DNA from: Nymphaea colorata
Lineage: Eukaryota; Streptophyta; Magnoliopsida; Nymphaeales; Nymphaeaceae
Direction of reading: 5' to 3'
Assembly: GCF_008831285.2 (NCBI RefSeq)
Contig: NC_045147.1
Coordinates: forward strand, 11,101,427-11,165,426
Length of the DNA stretch: 64,000 nt
In this document: one piece after another, positions 12,872 through 24,056 of the stretch
Numbering within the stretch: the stretch's first letter is position 1
How the letters are laid out: every line of letters begins with the position of its first letter
The notes under the pieces: generated by a model
What the model saw: only the letters and a program-made list of their open reading frames with translations
What the model was told of the DNA's origin: nothing
Databases searched by the model: none
Position numbers and translations under genes: made by a program

Positions 12872-13004
12872 ACTGAATGCCAGCTCCCATGTACCTGCTT
12901 CTAGCTGCCTAACAGTACTAGATAGCTAAACATAAGAGTGACAGCAAACGCCTCTGCAAGTGGGAGCAAGCTAATTAAATTGTAAGATCGAAGTGTAGTA
13001 ACTC

Positions 13005-13062
13005 TGTTGAGAGAGAGGAGAGAAAGCGAGAGAGAGACGGAGAGAGATAAGAGGGAGGAACT
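13005..13062. repeat. GA-rich microsatellite
   Basis: An imperfect GAGAGA run. On the minus strand it is CT-rich leader-like sequence for the ORF at 12620-12871. Confidence 0.85.
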
Positions 13063-13492
13063 GATACAAAACAAATGACTGTATCACTGTATATTATTAT
13101 CCAGTTTCTCTGGTAATCAGAAGCTACATCATTCTGTTCGTTCAACATCCTATTCCATGAACAAGAGTTACAAACTCACTAGCCAAAATCAGAAGAGGGG
13201 AGGCGAATGAATTCCATTTGAATCAGTAGACAGAAAGAAAAAAGTGTGGCTGTATCCGGTTTTTCCCTTAGTTTCGCTCCCAAAAAAACAATACATTAAG
13301 CTTACACACAGAGCACCTCGAGCTCCCACGGTCAAGGGCACTTACCGCGGGGGAGCAGTTCAACCCACTGCTCTTCACCACACACGGTTATCAGACTGGA
13401 ATATACCCTGAAGCTAACAAAACAAATGGCTACGGTGGAGAGAAGCTACCCGTGTATGGAAAGAATTAGACTAATCCTACAACGTAGAAACA

Positions 13493-15880
13493 CTACACAG
13501 AGGAGTCCAACAAAACTTCGTTGAGTACATCATCCTCACCATTGGCAAAAAGCTCCGCATCCTTCTCTTCTTCGCTGGAGAAGTCCCTCCTCTCCAGCTT
13601 GGAGTGAGCTGCTATAAACATCATTTTCTGAGCCCTGTCCATCCCTGTCCGGGAGTGCCCATGAGCAGACACCCATCTCAAGAAGGACCAGTTGCATTTG
13701 AAACTGCAGGAAGTGGCGTGGAGGAAGATAAGCCTCACCGCCACCCTCCCCAATGACTTTAACTCGCTTAGGCATGTTTCCCAGACCAGCCTACTGCTCT
13801 GAGGGTTAGCAACCTTCATCTTCCCCGTCAGGGGATCCCGTTGCTTCACCTGAACAGCCTGCGCGTACAGGGGATCCAGCCCTTCAGATCTCCATTTCAT
13901 GAGCTCCATAAGGGCAATGTGGGCTTCCTCCCTCGACACCAATCTGGTGATAAGCTTGTCCACGTCCTTCTCCTGCTCCGGCGTCAGGCACTTGAAGGGC
14001 GGCAGGTACTTCCCGCTGGCGTCCCTGTACAGGTAGAGAGGATCCAGAATGTAGGCGGCTGACCACGCCGGATGGTAGTTCTTCTTGAACCGCCTCTCGA
14101 TCACCTTCTCCACCGGACCCTCCTGGATGTTGTACTTGGCACACCAGTCCTTGACCTTGGAACGAAGCTCTTCCCACAATGGGAGGCACCGGCCAACCAG
14201 CGGCCTGTCAGCTTCGATTTCCTGAGCCATGGCCTTGATGAGCTTGACCAATGCCAGCACGGACTCCAGCTCGTTCCAGAAATCCATGTCCCTCGTCATG
14301 TCGGCCACCTCCTGGGCGACGGGGTCCTCCTGGCACACCAACTTATACGACTCGTCTAGGACAACTAACTGCAAGACCCTCGCCGAATTCATGATATCGT
14401 CCAGCATCGAAGTTGCGAAAAGAAAGCTCCCATCGTCGCCCGCTCCCGCCGTCGTCGCGGAAAATGGACATTCGCTGTCGGGTGGCGGCACTCTGAGCAG
14501 GGCAGCATTAGGATGATGGTGATCAAGGGCCTGCAACTGATACCTATGGAAAATGTTCCTCGCCCCGGAGTTGGTGTTGAAGAAATTCGCGAGCTTCAGG
14601 CAGCTCCCGGCCACGGACCTGAAAAGAGGCAACTGCCTGCTGAAGTCCTTGATCAGGCTGCCTAGCCCCTGCAACTGGCAGCACAGGTTCACCATCCAGT
14701 GGTTCTGAGATTCCAAACTCCTTAGCGCTTTGGCCTTAAATCTGTCGGCCACGATACCGGCACACCGCTGCACCGGCCCACCCTCGCAGGCGCTAGTGAC
14801 CGCATCCCACAGCACGTCCTCCGCGTACTTGGAGGGAGCAGCAGAGCTGGTGAAGACGGCCTTTCTGAAGAGACTGGTCCCATTGGGCAGATTCAGAGTG
14901 ATGCTCACGAGGTTCTCCGCGGAAGGGAGCTGTTGTTGTGCGGATGCCCAATTGAGGCTCCAGCTCCTCTTGCTCCAGCCATTGGAGGCTAGCTGGAAGA
15001 ACATGGCGTCCTGCAGCTTGGCCTCCGACTCGGCCCTCACCTCCTCGTAGCGCGCGTCGAGCTTACGGCCGGCGATCTCCCTGCGGCTGATGGGTGGGAG
15101 ACCCACCTGCTGCAGGAAAGACTTAAACTTGGGGTGGTCAACGCAGGAGAAGGAGACGCTGCCGCACGACTCGTAGAGCCAATCGGCAAGAAGGCCGACG
15201 GCAGCTTCGACCTGGGCCTTGCTAAGAGCAGGCCCGGGTGAAGCCTTAGGGGACTTGAGCTTCTTCACGCTGTCCTCAAGCATCGCCAGAGCACCCAAAT
15301 CTTCCTTGCCACCCGACAGCACCAATGGAGCAGACGAGACCCCCGCCTGCAGGGATGGTGGTGGGTATACCATGTCGGAGCAGAAGCGAGGAGAACAGTC
15401 GATCATGGCTAGCGGCATCGGTTGGTTCTGAACTTGGGGCTGGCCCTGACTCTGGTGGTGGTGGTGGAGGGACGAGGTGGCGCAGCCGATGCCGCTGGCA
15501 CCGCCACCCCTCTTCCGGGAGTGTGGGGCTGCCACAGTAGTGGCGCCCGTGGCGGCGAGTGGAGAAGGGGAGATGGAGAAAGAGGAAATGGGTTTGGGAA
15601 GGGTACCCGTGAAATTGGGGCATGTTCCTCGTTTGAGATGCTCAGAGGCAGTGCGAGAGGGGTTGGAAGCGGAGAAGACGGCCTCGCAGAGGCCGCACCG
15701 GAGCTTCACGGCTTTGGGCAGGCCTGTCTCCTGGTTATGTATCAAGATGGGCTCCAGATGAGCCCAATACCAGGCTCCTTTACCTTTGATAGCCTTGCTT
15801 CGAACCGTCATCAGACCTTCGAATCTCTTGTGCACCGCTTTCACTGTCAAATCGTCTTCAGCACTAGGAGCGTTCGCCAT
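13493..15880 (-). CDS. Domesticated hAT-transposase-like protein, BED-type zinc finger
   Basis: A single uninterrupted frame gives 795 residues from the chosen start at 15880. The N-terminal block (residues 11-90: TVKAVHKRFEGL, KGKGAWYWAHLEPIL, then Cys62-x2-Cys65 ... His81-x5-Cys87 with HLKRGTCPNF) is a BED-like C2HC finger. It matches the plant hAT-derived family I associate with Arabidopsis AT1G12380/AT1G62870. A low-complexity Ser/Ala/Gly/His linker follows (about 95-200). The long middle is an RNase H-like transposase core, and the C-terminus (about residues 690-775, with WSFLRW and LERRDFSSEEE) is a degenerate hAT dimerisation region. No terminal inverted repeats were found around it, and the length fits the conserved family, so it reads as a host gene. 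The frame stays open upstream to an ATG at 16069. I prefer the inner ATG because homologous sequence begins there (MANAPSAEDD). Its cellular role is not established; a DNA-binding nuclear protein is inferred. Confidence 0.85.
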   Translation of the reverse strand: MANAPSAEDDLTVKAVHKRFEGLMTVRSKAIKGKGAWYWAHLEPILIHNQETGLPKAVKLRCGLCEAVFSASNPSRTASEHLKRGTCPNFTGTLPKPISSFSISPSPLAATGATTVAAPHSRKRGGGASGIGCATSSLHHHHQSQGQPQVQNQPMPLAMIDCSPRFCSDMVYPPPSLQAGVSSAPLVLSGGKEDLGALAMLEDSVKKLKSPKASPGPALSKAQVEAAVGLLADWLYESCGSVSFSCVDHPKFKSFLQQVGLPPISRREIAGRKLDARYEEVRAESEAKLQDAMFFQLASNGWSKRSWSLNWASAQQQLPSAENLVSITLNLPNGTSLFRKAVFTSSAAPSKYAEDVLWDAVTSACEGGPVQRCAGIVADRFKAKALRSLESQNHWMVNLCCQLQGLGSLIKDFSRQLPLFRSVAGSCLKLANFFNTNSGARNIFHRYQLQALDHHHPNAALLRVPPPDSECPFSATTAGAGDDGSFLFATSMLDDIMNSARVLQLVVLDESYKLVCQEDPVAQEVADMTRDMDFWNELESVLALVKLIKAMAQEIEADRPLVGRCLPLWEELRSKVKDWCAKYNIQEGPVEKVIERRFKKNYHPAWSAAYILDPLYLYRDASGKYLPPFKCLTPEQEKDVDKLITRLVSREEAHIALMELMKWRSEGLDPLYAQAVQVKQRDPLTGKMKVANPQSSRLVWETCLSELKSLGRVAVRLIFLHATSCSFKCNWSFLRWVSAHGHSRTGMDRAQKMMFIAAHSKLERRDFSSEEEKDAELFANGEDDVLNEVLLDSSV

Positions 15881-16200
15881 AGACAAGACCCTCAAGCCTA
15901 CTATGTTTTTCTCCTCGCTTTTGCCTTTTCCTGTTCCTCCTCTGTCGGTTAAGGGATGGAATTGAAGCAGTCTTCCGGTGGCCGGAGGTAGAAAATGGAA
16001 GAATGGTGCCTGCCCATGTAGACGAGACGGCCAGGGGTGATCGTCTCCAACCTCAAGGACCACAGCCACAAAGCAAGGAGCAGACAGAGAGAGAAAGAGA
16101 GAGGGAGAGAGAGAGAGTGTGTGTGTGTGTGTGTTAGGGGGAGAGGGGGAGAGAGAGAGAGAGATCAGTATCTCGCCTTTCTGATTCCCCCTGAAAAATT
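15881..16200 (-). promoter_or_regulatory. Probable 5' leader of the hAT-derived gene, with GA/GT microsatellite
   Basis: The stretch upstream of the chosen ATG contains an in-frame open extension to 16069 and then a compound GA/GT microsatellite (about 16080-16165). Read on the minus strand this is a CT/CA-rich leader. No convincing TATA box was located. Confidence 0.45.
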
Positions 16201-16814
16201 CCGCTTTTTTTTCTATTTGATGATCGGTTTTGCTACCCGTTCTCCCTCCCGCCTGTGCTCTTTCAGTAACCCTCTCAGACCGAGACCATCATCATCATGG
16301 TCATCATAACAGTGCAGCGCTGCTCATTTCCTCTCTCAATACGCGCTGCACTTTTTTTTCCTAGTTCCTTGGCTTCCTCTGTTGCTTCTCATGACCCCCA
16401 AAAGCCGTAAGACAACAGAAAAAGGTTGCCCGCTTCCCATCTGGTTTCGTACCCGTTATGCATATGCCTTTAGGTCTCTCATTTATGCATCTCCCTGTGA
16501 TTGCAGTCGGGTTGTTCCGAGAGGGAGCTCCAGTCTTCAACAGGGGCTTAAAAAGGGCCTCTCTTGGAGCAAGTTTCCTTCTTTTCCTCCCTTCTCCCCC
16601 ACCATCTAATATTTCCCACGTCTCCATTGCCAAACAGAGAGATACTGAGAGAAAGTCATCATGCTGCGACCAAATATCGCAGTTAGCAAACGCCTGTCTC
16701 GATAGACAGCAAACATGTACGATGATGTCCTCTGTTTGAGGGCGGCCGTTGCATGCCACCCGTCTTCGAGTTACATAAGTCTTCATAGTGATCGTCACAT
16801 CTCAATAAAACTCG
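16201..16814. other. Upstream region of the hAT-derived gene
   Basis: Mixed-composition DNA with a short palindromic GCAGCGCTGC near 16311. Overlapping ORFs on both strands (for example 16361-16798 minus) show no recognisable similarity. It may include promoter sequence for the minus-strand gene. Confidence 0.35.
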
Positions 16815-17110
16815 AGTTTTTCTCCTTGAATTTTAAGATACTGACATTTTGATTGCCAATATGGATTGCAAGGGAAAGAAGACAGCCCGAATTTTAAAGG
16901 CTGCAATTAGCATCCTTCCTAGTTGTGTCTAGAAATATCAAGGGATCAATTTCAGATGGAGGGTCCGACAGCAGGCCATTGCCGCTGCATCCGCTCGATT
17001 GTCGATAACCGGTCCTTAAATATCACGAGTATCTCAAACAGCTAATCAAACCCATAAATTTCCAAGCACCTTTTAGTGGAATGACTTGGATATTTAGATG
17101 CTCTCCCCCA

Positions 17111-18447
17111 CTGATTCCACGGGAAGAAGAAGTCTAAGAAACTAAAGAAAAATACTATCAGGTATATAACTTAGTTCGAGGGAGGTATATCAAAGTTGCA
17201 ACTCTTCTGAACTTCAAGCAGGCAGGTCGTCTGGGAAGTTAATAGGCGGAGAACCTCATATCAGTTGCATTATTCTAAACCTTCTCATTCAAATTCACTG
17301 TAATATTTTTTTTTTCCCCATCTCAATGTTAGGTAATTTTGGCAAAGAAAGATGGCAAGGAGCTTCCTGATATTTCTTCTCTGGCACTTCACAGCAAAAG
17401 GGCCTTTCACAGGTTTGAGAAGCTCAAACCAAGATTAGAGATATCCATATTGCTCACTCTAGACCATAAACAAATGACACCAACAAGCACAAGCTGTCGC
17501 GTTGGCTGGAGAAGATGGTTCAGCGTTAACCTAGAAAATGAGCACTAAAGTTATCATGGCATGAAAAGACTAATTACACAAGAAAGAGCCAGCAAATTTG
17601 TAATGTCACACAGTACCCAGGTCGACTAAATAGCTAGACTTATTGAGATAACAATGTAATAAGGGAACAGTCCAGCATTAAGTCCACAAGTAGGTGAGCT
17701 ACATATATAGTTCAGCTCACAAAAAAGTTGTATGGCTATGCAATCTTGACCCCCATCTTCTTCCTTCCCCCCCTGCAATCAGAAACACTGATTCCACGGG
17801 GAGAAGAAGTCTAAAAAACTAAAGAAAAATACTATCAGATATATAACTAAATCCTTCTGCAGCAATGGCAAAGGAGGCTCCTGTGAACATGGTTATAACT
17901 TAGTTCATGGTATATCAAAGTTGCAACTCTTCTGAACTTCGAGCAGGCAGGTCGTCTGGCAAGTTAATAGGCAGAGAACCTCATATCGGTTGCATTATTC
18001 TAAACCTTTTCATTCAAATTCACTCTCATGTTTTTTTTTTTTTGATCTCAACGTTAGGTAATTTTGGCAAAGAAAGATGGCAAGGAGCTCCTTGATATTT
18101 CTTCTCTGGCACTTCACAGCAAAAGGGCCTTTCACAGGTTTCAGAAGTTCAAACCAAGATTAGAGATATCCATATTGCTCATTCTAGACCATAAACAAAT
18201 GACACCAACAAGCACAAGCTGTCGAGTTGGCTGGAGAAGATGGTTCAGCGTTAACGTAGAAAATGAGCACTAAAGTTATCATGGCACGAAAAGACTAATT
18301 ACACAAGAAAGAGCCAGCAAATTTGTAATGTCACACAGCACTAGGTCGACTGAATAGCTAGACTTCTTGAGAGAACAATGTAATAGGGGAACAGTTCCAG
18401 CATTAAGTCCACAAGTAGGTGAGCTACATATATAGTTCAGCTCACAA
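17111..18447. repeat. Tandem duplication within segment A (two copies of about 650 bp)
   Basis: Copy 1 (about 17111-17735) and copy 2 (about 17789-18447) share CTGATTCCACGGG at the start, the GCAGGCAGGTCGTCTGG motif, and a GGTGAGCTACATATATAGTT end. They differ at scattered positions and small indels. The other segments hold this block once, so the doubling is specific to A. Confidence 0.9.
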
Positions 18448-18582
18448 AAAGTATGCTAATGGAAAAAATACTCCTTCATTCATTGAACAAGACAAGGGGC
18501 CTATGCCGAAGCAGCATTGGCATATTTCCACAATTGCTCTTTATTGAGATTTCAAGTCCTGGGATGACTCCAGAAATATGTT

Positions 18583-19046
18583 TTAATTTCCTTGCGTTGC
18601 ATGGCCCTTTTTCATCTGCAAAAATAGTTTGTAGTCTAAGGAATAATCAAACACAAAGGAAAGAATAGAGGCAGTAGAAACAATTTCATAAGCAGTGTCT
18701 AAACTCACATTTACTAAGCATGCTTTTTGGTACTGAGAACCCTGAAGAAGATGAATACAAAAGATATGATTTGTCAAGCATCTTTAAGAACAAAAAAATA
18801 AGAAAGCTAGAAATTTCAATTACAAAAAATCATAATGATACTAGAGAATCAGAAAAAAGACGCAGTAGGTGAGAGTTTTGTTGGACAGGAGATTGGATAA
18901 CCTTGTCAAGTCCATGAATGTAATTACAGTATGCAAAAACAGAGGCAAAATTGCTTTGGCTCTTTCCAACATAGTGATGGTAACCATGGTATTCTACACC
19001 TCCATAGGTTGGAATAGATTTAATGAGACTCCAGGGGAAATCATAC
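18583..19046 (-). pseudogene. SMO1-type methylsterol monooxygenase, 3' exons only (copy A)
   Basis: Three exons match the intact gene: exon 3 at 18902-19046 (145 nt, the same length as the intact gene), exon 4 at 18709-18741 (33 nt) and exon 5 at 18583-18615. Exon 3 encodes YDFPWSLIK, EYHGYHHYVG (third histidine box kept) and KSQSNFAS. The frame is open through all three. The break is at the exon 3 splice acceptor, which reads CCTG instead of CCAG. Exon 5 ends early (MKKGHATQGN then stop) compared with the intact copy's 24-residue tail. No exon 1 or 2 was found upstream, so this is a 3' gene fragment. Some substitutions at conserved sites (FIPFYGG to SIPTYGG) agree with loss of constraint. 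Confidence 0.85.
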
Positions 19047-21085
19047 CAGGATAAAACATGGACAGATGTTAACAGTTGAAAAGGCAAAAAACTGCAGCAA
19101 TTGTAAATTACAAGACTGAAATGCCTTTTAAAGAATATAAGGTAGAAATATTAAACAGACAAAATACTGCAAATTCTTGCCCTAAAGAATAGCTCTCAGG
19201 TTTTCTTAGTTCACTGATTTACCCCATGCCATTATGATTCAACGTAATGACAAAGGAACCAGGATAACATCCAGGCTTGGTTTAGTAGCTGCAAATGAAA
19301 GAGAAGCTGAGGATTTGAAGATGTTTTATTGAGCATTTATATGTTTTATTGAGCATTTATATGTTTTATTGAGCATTTAATGCCTTCGACCAATCACACT
19401 TAGTTTCCCAGCTCTGCTTAAAAGCATACATTTGGGAGATGGATCATTTTCAGCTACTTCAGGGAGAGGGCGCTATTACAAATCCATTCCCATCTCCCCA
19501 CTCATTTCTCCAACAAAACTCTTTCTCCTAACCAGAACCTTAGCATTAAGCCACTCCAAAGCAGCATAACATTTAAATTACAGGAACTCGCATTTCATGC
19601 TCGGTGACTTGAGAGGAAGATACAAGCCCAAACCCTCACTTGAAGAGTTACAAGAGAGTCCAAATGAAACAGAGATTTTCCTTCAATAAAGCAGGCAACC
19701 AGCCCCAAACAAATTGCCAAGCAGCCCTAGTTATAGGCCAGAAGGTAATCCTTACTGAAACATCAAGCTGGTGGCTCTTCTGTGTACAAAAGAAATCAGC
19801 TATTCTCTTGCCAATTTAATCATATCTATATTTCAGAAAATGAATACTGAATATTTTGAACAAATTCATAACTACCATGTGCACTTGCACACATTGGTGC
19901 AATACTTCCACTAGCAGCTTCAATAAATTAACGATCAAATTTCAGATGATGCACAAACTCTTAAAATTGCAGTGGCATTATAATGACAAAATAGGGCATG
20001 ATCTGAATGGTACCAACAACATGAGGGAATTATAAACTTGAATTTCAACATCAAATCCTTGCTCTGAGTGCAGATGTTTGAAAAACTGTTGGTTCCTTGC
20101 TAATTTGTCTGTTGATAAACTTGAGCCAAAAAGAAGCATGCATCCTTTTCAAGGTTTGTAACTTTGTATCGATCTACTGTTTCACTGTGTCCAGTAACCA
20201 GCGGAAAAAGTTGGCTTGCTTATCTCCTTTCTCTAAATGTCCTCATAATTCTTCTCATGTTTTTTCTGCAATTTATAGCTCCAAGTACTTTATCTTTAAT
20301 CTTTTTTCAATAAACCAAGTTAATAAATTCTTTCACCAAATTCAATATCATTATTAATATGCATTCACAATTATCCACCTTATACTGTCTGCTCAGACTA
20401 ACAAAACCTATGCAAGGCACTGTCACCACATAAATGTTGATACCCTCATCAGTCAAATAAGGCCAAAATTATGGTGCCAGCAGCCCACGTTTGCCTTTTT
20501 CAAAATTTTGATAATCGTCTTCATATCCCAAACCTTAGTTGGTTTTAGTTTTTACAGAGGACAACCCTAGAGAAGTGAACATCCAGCATTATCAGGAATT
20601 ATGAAACCAAAATCTTGAAGTAAAGTAGAGAAAGTTCAAGGCACCAAATAAAAAATATATCACTCAATCAATTTGAGAAAAACATACAATGTGTGTCTAT
20701 GTCCATTTAAAATGTCTCAAGAATACCCACACCACCCAAGCCTTCAAAAGATGCTGCATGCTAATGATCTAGGTGGTACCGCCCCCCTCCTCAGAATCCA
20801 GCCAAGTCTATGCAGAAAATGAGGATCCAAGATTTTTTGTTGGATCTATAAACGTGATCTGGATCAAGACTATGCTGACCATAAATTATTTAATCCTTAT
20901 AATGCAGGGATGTATAAGGGTTTGAATGTTGCCCTAATTGAGATCCCAATGGTTCATAACATATTGATGCCTCAGCCTGATGGAGTGGCTCAGTGAGTCA
21001 GCTTCAGTTCTATCTAACCAGCTAGCATTTCAAACCATAGCCATAGGCGCTGAACTTGTGCTTCATCCCTGTAACCAATATTGGC

Positions 21086-22574
21086 TGCCCATATTTGACC
21101 TTTTCGTAAGATAGCACCATAATCATCTATCTTTTATCAATTACTACAAATGAAATCTCTCTAGTTCCCTTTGATAGACACAAATTGTTCTCATGCAAAT
21201 TTGTTGTCCAAAGCAAAGGAGAATTATGCTACATTCAGCCAATGGCTGCAGAGGAGAACGGTGAACAAGATATATATACATATATATATATAAAATCGTT
21301 CCCACTAGCTGGATAGCCAACAAGCTTTATGTATTCAACTACCTTGAAACAAACAGATCATGCTTTTAAGAGTAGTTATTGTTCATGGTATTAACACGAT
21401 CTGAACCTAACACATATTTTCTGCATGCATCTGAATTAGTAAGAGTAGCAAATACCTTCAAATTTAAGATGCAGATTTGCATCGATTAAAGAAAAAAAAT
21501 CAGGCCGTTGCTTACATATTGAGAATCCTTATTGCTAAAGGTTCTACCAAATATTCTGACCAAGACCCTTCATGTGAAATGTGCCTGATTGTATATATCA
21601 TGCTCCCGTCAAAGTCTGATACTTCTTCACATTTCTTTCTTCTTTGTTTGCACTTATGAAGCTGGTAGGAAAATTACATCTGCAGCCTCTAAAACGAACT
21701 TGGCTTGAATGAAACAGCAATAAAAAGAAAGGGCAAGTTGTAAGAACAATAAATGGCTTCTGAAAAATCAATATCACATGTCCCAAATGCTTTGCACAGT
21801 GCACACCTAAGTCACATGGAGTGGGTACAGACACAGATATTTTAACAATTGTGAATAGGGAGATATGATGAGGTATATATACACATATAACATATATAAA
21901 TGTGTGTGTGTGTGTGTGTGCAAAATTCCACAAGAAGTATGCAAAATTAATATAAAACAGCTAACAAAAATGCTAACAAACAGGTGAAAAGTATGACTTG
22001 GAGAATTAACACATAAAAACAACATGCAAAAATTTGAAATTAATATGCAAAAAGTAAAAACTAACATCATTTATTACAAAATGTGTCCAAGTGAGTCGTC
22101 ACACCAGCATCCATGTGTTGGCATGTCGACGCATGTCATTAGCACTTAGCAGCATTGTCACAGATATTGCAAGCTTTTTGTAAATTTCACAATATCTATG
22201 GGAAAAACAAGTGAAACGAAAATATGGGGACAATTTTGCGAGATTTTGAAAATCTCAACGAAAATGAATAACTCGCGATTTTTTATGATTTTTTAATTCT
22301 TCATTAATTTCCCATTTATTTCATTTTTTCTAAGTTTTAGGATTTTTTATTTAAAAAAATTACCAAGATTTTTCCAAAAAAAATTCCCGAGAAAAAACAA
22401 GTTCTCAAAAATATACCCAAGAAAAAACTTGCCGATATTTTCCCAAAAACGGTATTTGCGATAATGCTTAGCAGCTCACCATGATGTTATAGAAAAGGCA
22501 CCTCTTTGTGCAGTTCCAGCATAAATAGCTTTTTTAACTATTAGATTCCACTTTCACAGAACTATTACCAACTG
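21086..22574. other. AT-rich intergenic DNA
   Basis: No gene was recognised. It contains a TA-rich run near 21270-21292 and a (GT)n run at about 21901-21920. Confidence 0.45.
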
Positions 22575-23040
22575 GCATGCAGTCTAAGTCACATGGGTAC
22601 TTCAGTAAGGTCTACGTACCCGTGTCGCCGTACTTGTACCCAAAATGGATACTTTGACACTTGAGTACCTATAGATCCAAACTGCTTAATTTTACTTTGA
22701 TTTAATTTTTTCCACCTTACTTTTTATTCTATTCTTTAGATGTGAAAATTCGATTGATGTTCATATTTGACTAGGGGCCTGCTTGGTTGTCCATATGTTT
22801 AAAGTTTTTCATAGGTTTCTTAAACACACTGCTCCAAGAGCCGTTTATATATATTTTCTATGTTATTTATTTGTTTATGTTGATGTATATTTTTTATTTT
22901 GATACATATTTTCTAAGTATTTCTTATTGTTTATATATATATATACGGCTGTACCCCCGCACTCAAGTTTTTTGAAAATGGTCAGTACCCGTACCCGCAC
23001 CGGCACCGGTACCCGTACCTATGTAACATAGCATGCAGTC
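22575..23040. mobile_element. TIR element with 10-bp target-site duplication (MULE-like)
   Basis: The element body is 22585-23030 (446 bp). The left end TAAGTCACATGGGTAC and right end (reverse complement TATGTTACATAGGTAC) form a 16-bp TIR with 4 mismatches. A perfect direct repeat GCATGCAGTC lies immediately outside both ends (22575-22584 and 23031-23040). A 9-11 bp duplication is the Mutator-superfamily signature. Sub-terminal GTACCCGTACCC repeats are present and there is no transposase, so it is non-autonomous. Relatives occur at 45550-45841 and 57856-58204. Confidence 0.75.
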
Positions 23041-23125
23041 AGGGTTGAATTTCAAACGGCATGTTTCTCAACGAGATTCTCTATAAACCAATGGCTTAAT
23101 CATAATTCATAAGTACATAATCCAT

Positions 23126-24056
23126 CTCTATTCTCTTTTCAATTCATGATCCACATAAAAATAGGCAGCTCCGAATCTCCACCTCCTTCCCTACCTCATT
23201 TTTTATTTGAAACATTAGCATGAACCCACATTCTGACAGCGCTATTTCTTATCTGAAAGCATCATTAATGTGTCGTCTCATGTCCAGCTATAATTCTTGT
23301 GAATTTTCATCTCACCATTTTATGTTTGTCTAGGTCCTCATTATGCTTCTTCATTCTTTTTTTTCTATTTGCATAGGACAACCTTCTAATTTGGTCTTAA
23401 ACAAGTTCAGCTGTAAATTATTTAAACCATCTCAAGAGATCTTTCAGTGTTTCCCCTGATTCATGACATCCCTGAGAATTGAGATCTCCTCTAACACATC
23501 CACTGTTGACCTTATCCTTCTCGTTACTGTGCAAATATTTTAATGTGTCGACTTCTATGCGAGACATTTTCTTTCTCATTTCTTCACTTCTCTATTCTCT
23601 TGGTTAAGCTTTTTAATTTATGATCCACATAAAAATAGGCAGCTCCGATTCTCCACCTCCTTCCCTAACTCGTTTTTTATTTGAATCATTAGCATGAACC
23701 CACATTCTGATAACACTGTTTCTTATCTGAAAGCATCATTTATACGTTGTCTCATGTCCAGTTATAATCCTTGTGAATTTTCATCTCACCAATTTAGTGC
23801 TTGTCTAGGTCCTCATTATGCTTCTTCATTCTTTATTTCTATTTGCACAGGACAACCTTCTAATTTGGTCTTAAACAAGCTCAGCTGCAAATTATTTAAA
23901 CCATCTCAAGAGATCTTTCAGTGTTCTCCCTGATTCATGACATTCCTGTGATCTCCTCTAACACATCCACTGTTGACCTTATCCTTCTCGTTACTGTGCT
24001 TATATTTTAATGTGTCGACTTCTATGCAAGACATTTTCTTTTTCATTTCTTCACTT
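23126..24056. repeat. Tandem duplication, two copies of about 465-474 bp
   Basis: The two copies share GATCCACATAAAAATAGGCA, GAACCCACATTCTGA, TCAAGAGATCTTTCAGTGTT and GACATTTTCTTT in the same order, offset by about 474 bp, with scattered substitutions and small indels. Copy 2 holds a 79-codon ORF that is disrupted in copy 1, so coding function is not supported. Confidence 0.9.

Larger units (their letters stand above)
16815..21085 (-). repeat. Duplicated SMO1 segment A
   Basis: This block is collinear with segments B (31.4-37.7 kb), C (44.8-47.2 kb) and D (57.7-61.1 kb). Shared landmarks in order are a GACATTTT..TTGCCAATATGGATT start (A and D), an AATCAAACCCATAAA motif, a GGCAGGTCGTCTGG motif, SMO1 exons 5, 4 and 3 in minus orientation, and an ACCCACACCAC..GCCTTC end (A and C). 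All copies have the same orientation. A carries an extra internal tandem duplication and the pseudo-exons listed separately. Confidence 0.8.

Noticed and set aside
13536-15952. Numerous plus- and minus-strand ORFs overlapping the hAT-derived gene
   Set aside because: They are out-of-frame shadows of the 795-residue frame, lacking any independent domain.
17339-17548. 69-codon ORF (and its twin at 18064-18273) as a small duplicated gene
   Set aside because: The frame exists only in the recently doubled part of segment A. The collinear sequences in B, C and D carry indels and stops, so it is most likely flanking DNA carried along with SMO1.
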